Positions 57,120 through 64,000 of a stretch of DNA of 64,000 nucleotides are shown in pieces. Below the pieces are notes generated by a model. That model ran no database searches, was not told the origin of the DNA, and saw only the letters and a program-made list of their open reading frames with translations. Each line of letters starts with the position of its first letter. Position 1 is the stretch's first letter. The translations under genes and the position numbers were made by a program. This stretch comes from Larix kaempferi (taxonomy: Eukaryota > Streptophyta > Pinopsida > Pinales > Pinaceae), in contig BSBM01000994.1 in the NCBI GenBank assembly GCA_027924585.1, forward strand, positions 10,733,001 through 10,797,000. The letters are read 5' to 3'.

Positions 57120-60100
57120 ATGATTGTGTATGATGGAGAAGCCCCTAAAAGGAAGCGGATTCCTTAAATCCGTTTGACTTGATGAATTTTGGTATTTCTC
57201 GAGGTGGCAAGTTCAATCTTTGGATTTCTTTAGGAATGATGGCTCTCGTCAATAGAAGTCATATTGAAATCAATGGGGTGGAAGGGATACAAGGCAGATG
57301 AATGTGTCCATGGTAAAAGGATCTCACTATAAAGGAGTTTTAATTTTTTGCTCAAGAAACTTTGCCACGATCACATAAGAGAAATAAAGTCTTTGTACTT
57401 TTAAATGAGGGATGGAGAAGGAAATTTGTACCGGAATCGTGATGAGGAATTCATATTAGGTTTCACTCCTTTGAATCGGTGGAGAAGTGTCCAGATTTTG
57501 GTTTTGAGGAGAATCCGCTTGCTCATATCAAGGGTAAGATTATCTTGCAAATTCAAGGTTATCCTCCTTTGAGCGAAATCAAGATTCTTTTTATCTTAAG
57601 CGAAGTGAGCTTAAAGGAAAATCCTAAGGAAAATCTTTTTAGCTTAGGCGAAATATATTTATGTATCATAAATATATTAGTTAAAATTTTAAACTTATAT
57701 CAATTAAAATTTAAATAAATAAATATTAAATATATTGTATACCATTAATATTAGTTTAGTTTAGCCTAATCATACTTTAAGCCTACATTCATTTAAAGTT
57801 AAGCTTTAAACAAATAAATATATGCAATTCAAACTTAGTTAAACTTATCCTGTTATAACAAATTATAATAAGTTTATTCGTTATAATAAATTTTAACATC
57901 TATAGAAAGTTTAAACACATATATGTTTAAACTAACAAATATTATTAGGAAGTTTAAACTAAGGAATAACGTACAATGGAAGTTTAAAATAATGAATAAG
58001 GGGAACTTTGAACACATACATGAAGCTTTGATACTCTTCAACATAAATACTGAATATTGAAGAACCATTATAGATATAAAAACTTACCTACCACATATTC
58101 ATCACAAAGAAAAGTATGTTTACATGGTTTGAAATATTGAATTTAAATTTGATTTTGGATATTAAGTATATATTTTATATTTAAACATTAATTAGTGAAC
58201 AAAGAAATTTAAAGTATTCCATACGTATTTTAAGTGTATTAATTATATATATTATATTTAAAAGTAATTTATAAATATTTTTTCCATTATGTATATAGTT
58301 AATTATGAGTTTTTATCGACCATTTAAAATTATATAAATAATTTTTTCTTTAATACTTTTTATATGAAGTTTTCATATTCGAATAATTGGTTTCTAATGA
58401 TTTTAAAATTGGTTATATATATATTCAAAGAAAAATTTATTTTCTTTATTAATAGTTTAAGGAAAATCACAAAAAAAATTAGGGCTGAAATTTAGTCTAT
58501 GGGCTAATTTTCTAGGTCTTTTACAAAAAAATATTCAGCATTTTCTATTTTTTCCTAATATGATTAGACCAAATTCCATAGGATTGAAATTTTTTACTCT
58601 AAAAATAACGAAAAATTGTCTAAAAACTATATATAACTCTTAGGAATTTGATTTTTAATAAAAAAATATCATCAAGCATTTTATGGTTGGAAATTTGATA
58701 ATTAGTTAGATTCACCAAAATTTCTACAATTTAAGAAAAATATGGATTCTTAAAATTTTCTTTGATGGAAATGGCATTCTTCATGTGCTATTCCACTTAC
58801 AAAGAGTGAAGAAGCATATAATATGCCTCAAAAAGTTCATCAGAAGAACAAAACTTAGCTTCAAAATATCAAAAGACATACTTTACACATTTTGTTAATT
58901 TCATAACTATCTAGCACAAAAAATGAATTAGGGTTATGGTTATGATTAGGATTATGATTATGATAGATTATGATTTTAGGATTATGATATTATTAGGATT
59001 ATAATTTTATTAGATTTCCTTTATCAATCTAGCAACTAATTTACACAAAGTATTGAATATCAATGTATTTGAGCTTTCAAATAATTTAGTTCTTTTTGAT
59101 AATTATATCAATTCAGTTTTTAGAAGCCATTATCATAGTCTATTTTTTTTTCAAGTTTTCAAACCTTGTTGAAACATAGACAATAACGGATCTCCCCTTC
59201 TCACTTTACTAAGAAAACAATTCCATTAAAAGTTCAGTCACAACAACTTAATTCAACCCACATAATTTCTCTACCAGAAGGATAAAAATAATTTACTAAT
59301 ATAGAATAGGATTATTGGGCTAGGCATCAAAATAATGCCCCTCAACCATTTCTCATCCAATACATAGTTTTTGTTTATAGGGATCTTTTAAAATCCGTGA
59401 TCATCACGTGGAACCAAATTCCTTAGGAAAGAGTTCTCGCAACAAGAGGAAGTTACGAATCCCAAGGTAATATGTTTCTATTCTATGAAGTGGTGAAGTT
59501 AGGAATCCCAAGGTAATATGTTTCTATTCTATGAAGTGGTGTATCCACCACTTGTTTAAAATAGGTGACACAATATTGTTCATGGGACAACTTTTTGCCC
59601 CTACTTGATAGAGGTTCTTATTAGCCAAAACAATAGATATTTACCTTATAGGTGATCGTCATGGGATTACGAGGATACCTAGATTATATTTCGTTGGTCA
59701 CTAGTACTACTCCCAATGGCCCTCGTTATAACTGATCCTTTCTCACCTAATTCTTGGGTCGTATCCAGTGGTTCACAACCATTAGCACAAGAGCCTTTGG
59801 GAGGCCGGATTACAATATGATTTTAAGAATGCTAGGTCATATAAACATATTTACATTTTAGTTGGCAAATACGTTATATGTGTCAACATTATGTATTTAA
59901 CATTATATCGACACGTAATTGGAAACCATTACTAATACTTAATTTTAGGTTTGTTCTTGTTTGGAGATTCCGCTTGCGTTAGGGTTCTTTCTTCAATTAT
60001 TTTTTTTTCTTAATTGAAAAGTCCCTTATCTCGTTAGAATCAAACTTACAAAATTTTAATTGGACTATGAATGTATAGATTCTCATGAGTCCACCGGACC

Positions 60101-62091
60101 CTCCTCCCTCTCATGTTTGAAGAATAATTGGGAGTTGTAGTGGGTTTCAAAGGGGTCCAAATTGTTTAGAATATTTGGATTTTGTCACACATGAAGAGTT
60201 TTAGAACTTGAGCCATGACCACAAAATTAAAGAGCATGCTAGTAGCATAATTATTTCATATTTTGAACATATTTCATTGATTATTATAAGCTCAAATCCT
60301 ACATGGATTGTTAAAACTGAAGAAAATGAAACATGCCATCAAGTTGTTGGGTTTTCAAGATGTTAAAATTAAAAATGTACATGAGACTTTAAAAGAAAAT
60401 ACATCGAAGGAATTATATTTGTTTGGAAAATGAAAGAAAATTGATACCTAAGTTGCTTAAGAGGAAATTACAATTGTTGTTGTGGTGCCAAGAACCTCAA
60501 GAAGTTGAATGGTTGCGACAATGTTAAAATTGCTCCATGTTTCAAGAAGAACCATTTATATAGGATATTGAAAGCTCTCACAAACTTTTCAACCTCTTGG
60601 TCATCTAAACCGAGAAGAAACAAGAATGGAACAAGAATGGAACCCAAAATTTATAGCTTAACACAACACAAGCTCACCACTTATATTATGTTCAGTGTGA
60701 GAATGCAAATTAAGAAAAAAAATGAAGTAAATACTTAAATCACAAGCACATTAAACTAGCACACATAAATAACAATAACGAAACCACAAACACTTAAAAA
60801 TACATTACACCACATTATTATTTTAAACATGATTCCCTTTGCATATAATATATTCTGCTAAGTAGTGACTAGCTTCAAAAAATAGTAGAACTTACAATTA
60901 AAACAACAAATAAGAAGAAATAACTATATCATTTCAATCCAACTGAATGACACATTTAACATCTTTTATAAAATTTTGAACAAGAAAATATTGAAGAAAT
61001 ACTAACTAAATGTAAAAGAAACATGATGGAGATATATGAAATGTGGCATAAAATAACAAAGGAATATGAATATGAGGAAAGGTTATTTCTCATTAAAGAT
61101 AATTGTTTTAATCTATACACGAGAAATAAAGATAATTGTTTTAATCTATACAACGAAGTAACAATGTATTTTAGGCTTATGCAAAATCTTAGACTCGAAA
61201 TTGTTCTCGCACATATAAATAATGTTTCAAAATCTATTTAGTCATTGTGTAAACAACAAATAATGAAAATCAACAAACTTGCATAATGCCTTGGTGAATA
61301 CTTTTGTAAATTGATTATGTTCTCTGTTGCAACTAAGCAACTAATTAGGAAAGCTAATGACGACTAGATAAATTTCAACATCAACATCAACAAACAAGAA
61401 TGCATATAACATCAACCCTTAACCTCCCGTTTCTACCATTTTATCATAACTCCTTATATCAGTGGAACAGTTAAACTCTATTATATATATTTTAATTAGA
61501 ATAATATGAATTGTATTAAGACGAATAATTTTTTTTAATAATGTTTTATGAGAAAGTTTCAACAATGATGTGAACTTTAATTTTCAACAAAATTCTTATA
61601 GAATTTGAAAAATTATTTAATAATAAAATGATTGAGTGAAGCCACATTTTCCTTTACTCATAAAAAAATATTCTTTTTCTTTGTAAATTAATAATATCAA
61701 TAAATTTAACCTTTAAAGACAAGAATCCTCCTCTTTAAAGACCGTCCCATGTGCGTATATAATTACTTAGAGCCATCTAGGTAGAAATAATTTCTTCCAT
61801 AAGAACTTTAATTTTCAAAATATGAACTCACCGTCAAGACATTTCCCCTATATTACTTGAGATTGAAAAGTTAGACATACTCAAATTTCATACAATAGGA
61901 TCCTTGGATAAGGTATTATTCCCATATGATAGATTGTACTCATCCTTTCTTAGTTCAATTCCCAATTTGATTAGTTATGTATGAAGAATGGAAAAACTAT
62001 ATACTACTTCCCTCGAAAAACTTAATTGGACATTTCTTCTCCAATCTTGGTCGATCAATTGATGAGCATGAGCAAGACCAAAGTTTGTAAG
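57120..62091. other. AT-rich intergenic sequence
   Basis: No gene, RNA or complete transposon is recognised. Short tandem duplications occur: a 47-base unit with CCCAAGGTAATATGTTTCTA at 59455-59540, AAAGATAATTGTTTTAATCT at 61098 and 61129, and GGTTATGATTAGGATTATGA-type text at 58930-59000. The open frame 57479-57718 (plus) has no family match. Confidence 0.6.
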
Positions 62092-62449
62092 TGTAATACC
62101 CTTTGGTTTAGACCCTGGACATATGTTCTGGTTATTATTTGTGTTGTGATGTGGCACGAGGTGTCAGTATTATGGTTTGCACATTATTACTATTATGTTG
62201 GATATTATTAATTAATTAATAAAATAAAAAAACTGGGTCGTCCAATGCCACATAAAAGAGTATGACGAACCATGATGTTATGAGCAAGGGGTTGTGGGAA
62301 AATTGTTACATTTGTGTTTGTGGATATGTTGATGTTATACAACCTTCTTGTGGACTTGGTGGTCCCTCTTGATTTATACACCCTCATGTGTTGTGTTACT
62401 CCTTGATTTTATTATTCCGGGATTGTTTTTATTAAAATTAGAGTCACTC

Positions 62450-62467
62450 TCACACACACACACACAC
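62450..62467. repeat. (CA)n microsatellite
   Basis: Nine CA dinucleotides in a row. Confidence 0.9.
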
Positions 62468-62809
62468 CTAGTGCGCCCTATTGATTTGTGTTAGTTTATC
62501 TCTTCGTGAAGCCTCATTATGTCTGAATCCTATTTTCTATTTTTGGAATGTAAATCTCATGCTTGTGTCTCTCTCTCTCCCAATTCGAATTGCTCATGAA
62601 GGAATTTGATTTGCTTGTGTTAGATAGTCACAGTTGTGTGTTGGTTATGCATGCTCTTGGATCTTTTTTTGCTATGGTAATGGTGTGATTGCTTTTGGTT
62701 TCTCTATACATTATTTTTTTTCTGGTTGGTCCGAGCTTGCCAAGTGTGTGCCCAAGTTGAGTTACTTTGTAATTGCCATTGTTTTGGCAAGCAATTGTCT
62801 CTAGAGATC

Positions 62810-63050
62810 TTGGATTGGAAGTGATGTGGAATCCACATGCCATTGGATTTGAGTTTGGACTGATATATTTCTGAATCTTTTGTCCTAGAGCCACTGGAAT
62901 TTTGCTAGAGTGGAAGTCAGGGAAGACTTTCCATTGGGTTGTGGTTGGACTGATTTATCCTGAAAACTTTGTTCTGGAATTGCCACTGGATATCCTCGAT
63001 TGGAAGTGATATGGAATCCACTTGCCATTGGATTGTGGTTGGACCAATTT
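62810..63050 (+). repeat. Tandem repeat of about 90 bases, three copies
   Basis: The unit is built of (T/A)GGAAGT(G/C)A...GAATCCAC(A/T)TGCCATT then GGTTGTGGTTGGACTGAT. Copies start near 62815, 62909 and 63000. Confidence 0.8.
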
Positions 63051-64000
63051 TAGATGAATTTTTTTTTGAGTGCACTATTGCTTTTAGAATCATGGTTATG
63101 GCTCGGGGGTGACCATTGCAAAGTGAGTTTTGACTTGCATTGTGTCTATGGCTAGGTGGAACATGGCACGGTCGATTTTGGTTGTGTATTTTGCAAGATT
63201 AGTACTCTATTTCATGGTTATTTGAATTAATTGGCTCTGATATTATTCTTATATGGTTTCACATGAAATTTATAAGAAAATATATGAGCTAATTATGGAA
63301 GAAATATCTCATAGATTTTAGTTACATTATGCTACTAGTTTTTGGGAAAAATAACTAACTAGTTTTGGTATTTTGTGAGTATGTGCTTGAGAAAAATGTT
63401 TATTTGGAACCTCTGCTACAGATTTGATAATTTTTCCTCAGTTATTTATATTATGTGTACTTTTATTATGCAATATCTTAGTAATGATTGGAAACAACTC
63501 TCTATAGTGTTTCTAGCCTCTATTTGAAAACTAGTTCACCAATTGGGTTGTTCTATGTAGTTTTGAGACTTGGAATGTGAAATGTTTGAGAAAATTACTG
63601 AGTGAGATTACTAATATTAGATATGATAATTAAAATTAAAATGTATGAATAAATGTGTGGAAGAGTTCTTAGATAGTTCTATATTTTCTTATCGAAATCC
63701 TAGTTTTGTTTCCATTCACTAGCTCCTTCAAAATAATTATTTTAAATGGATTTGTGACTTTGGATGAGAAGTGTTTGAAAAAATATTTACATGAGTTATA
63801 CATATTATAATACTTATAATACATGGTATTTATAGTTGGAATGGATTCAAAATGACTGTAAATTTGTTATGCATTTATCTTACTTGATTTTTCAATTTCT
63901 AGCCAATTTGGAGAAGTAGATTTAGCTAGTTTGATGAATTAATAAGATGACTATTTATGAGGATAAATCTATATCCATTTAGATTTAGTGGACCTATGAT

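Larger units (their letters stand above)
62092..64000 (+). repeat. Probable LTR of a further retrotransposon, runs off right edge
   Basis: It begins TGTAATACCCTTTGG, with the TGTAAT start common to A, B and C. A segment at 63090-63180 (GGCTCGGGGGTGACCATTG, then GGCTAGGTGGAACATGGCAC) resembles the C LTR (AGCTCGGGGGTGGCAGTTG, then GGTTCGGTGGAACGTTGCAG at about 12600-12670). No second LTR, primer site or coding region is in the window, so the assignment is tentative. Confidence 0.45.

Noticed and set aside
61023-61241. Open frame of 72 codons
   Set aside because: It contains a direct duplication (AAAGATAATTGTTTTAATCT twice) and no recognisable domain, in AT-rich sequence.

Overview
The window is plant nuclear DNA, probably from a seed plant with a large, repeat-rich genome. 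A gymnosperm would fit, but the sequence does not prove it. The evidence is Ty3/gypsy chromovirus elements primed by initiator-Met tRNA, CACTA transposons with TNP2-type transposase, LINE fragments, GT-AG introns in AT-rich sequence, and two recognisable plant gene families (GH17 beta-1,3-glucanase and 1-Cys peroxiredoxin). I found no intact protein-coding gene: every recognised coding region carries stops, frameshifts or deletions. I saw no tRNA, rRNA or CRISPR.

Left half (1-34461): a nested transposon stack whose order can be read base by base. Gypsy element A (plus strand) has its 5' LTR cut by CACTA element D, which runs off the left edge, and its 3' LTR cut by element C (11686-34272, TSD ACCAA). 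C has 1.28-kb LTRs, a Met-tRNA primer site and a polypurine tract, but no recognisable gag-pol; its interior holds two tandem-repeat arrays, so it looks like a non-autonomous LARD-type retrotransposon. C is itself split by gypsy element B (16595-29873, minus strand, 4.22-kb LTRs, TSD GAAGA). LTR divergence sampled by eye (A about 10%, C about 5-6%, B about 3%) agrees with the nesting order. A and B are the same chromovirus type (gag, protease, RT, RNase H, integrase, chromodomain; probably Tekay/Del-like) and both are dead. C shares with them the roughly 35 bp just upstream of the 3' LTR, which suggests C was moved by their machinery.

Middle (34462-47770): AT-rich sequence; an unrecognised, decayed multi-exon gene on the minus strand (36336-38794; eight exons, all with phase-0 boundaries, about 575 codons in total); repeat-rich non-coding DNA; a GH17 beta-1,3-glucanase pseudogene (42093-43252, minus); and a second, 3'-truncated CACTA element E (plus) closely related to D.

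Right (47770-64000): AT-rich degenerate repeats with a GC-rich island, a 1-Cys peroxiredoxin pseudogene (50704-51746, minus), LINE reverse-transcriptase, C-terminal and RNase H fragments (about 53985-57110, plus), about 5 kb of featureless AT-rich DNA, and from 62092 a probable further LTR, partly similar to C's LTR, that runs off the right edge.

Many of the inactivating stops are TAG where relatives have Gln, the expected result of C-to-T decay at CAG (CHG) sites in heavily methylated plant DNA. Unrelated genes and transposons appear to have decayed in the same way.
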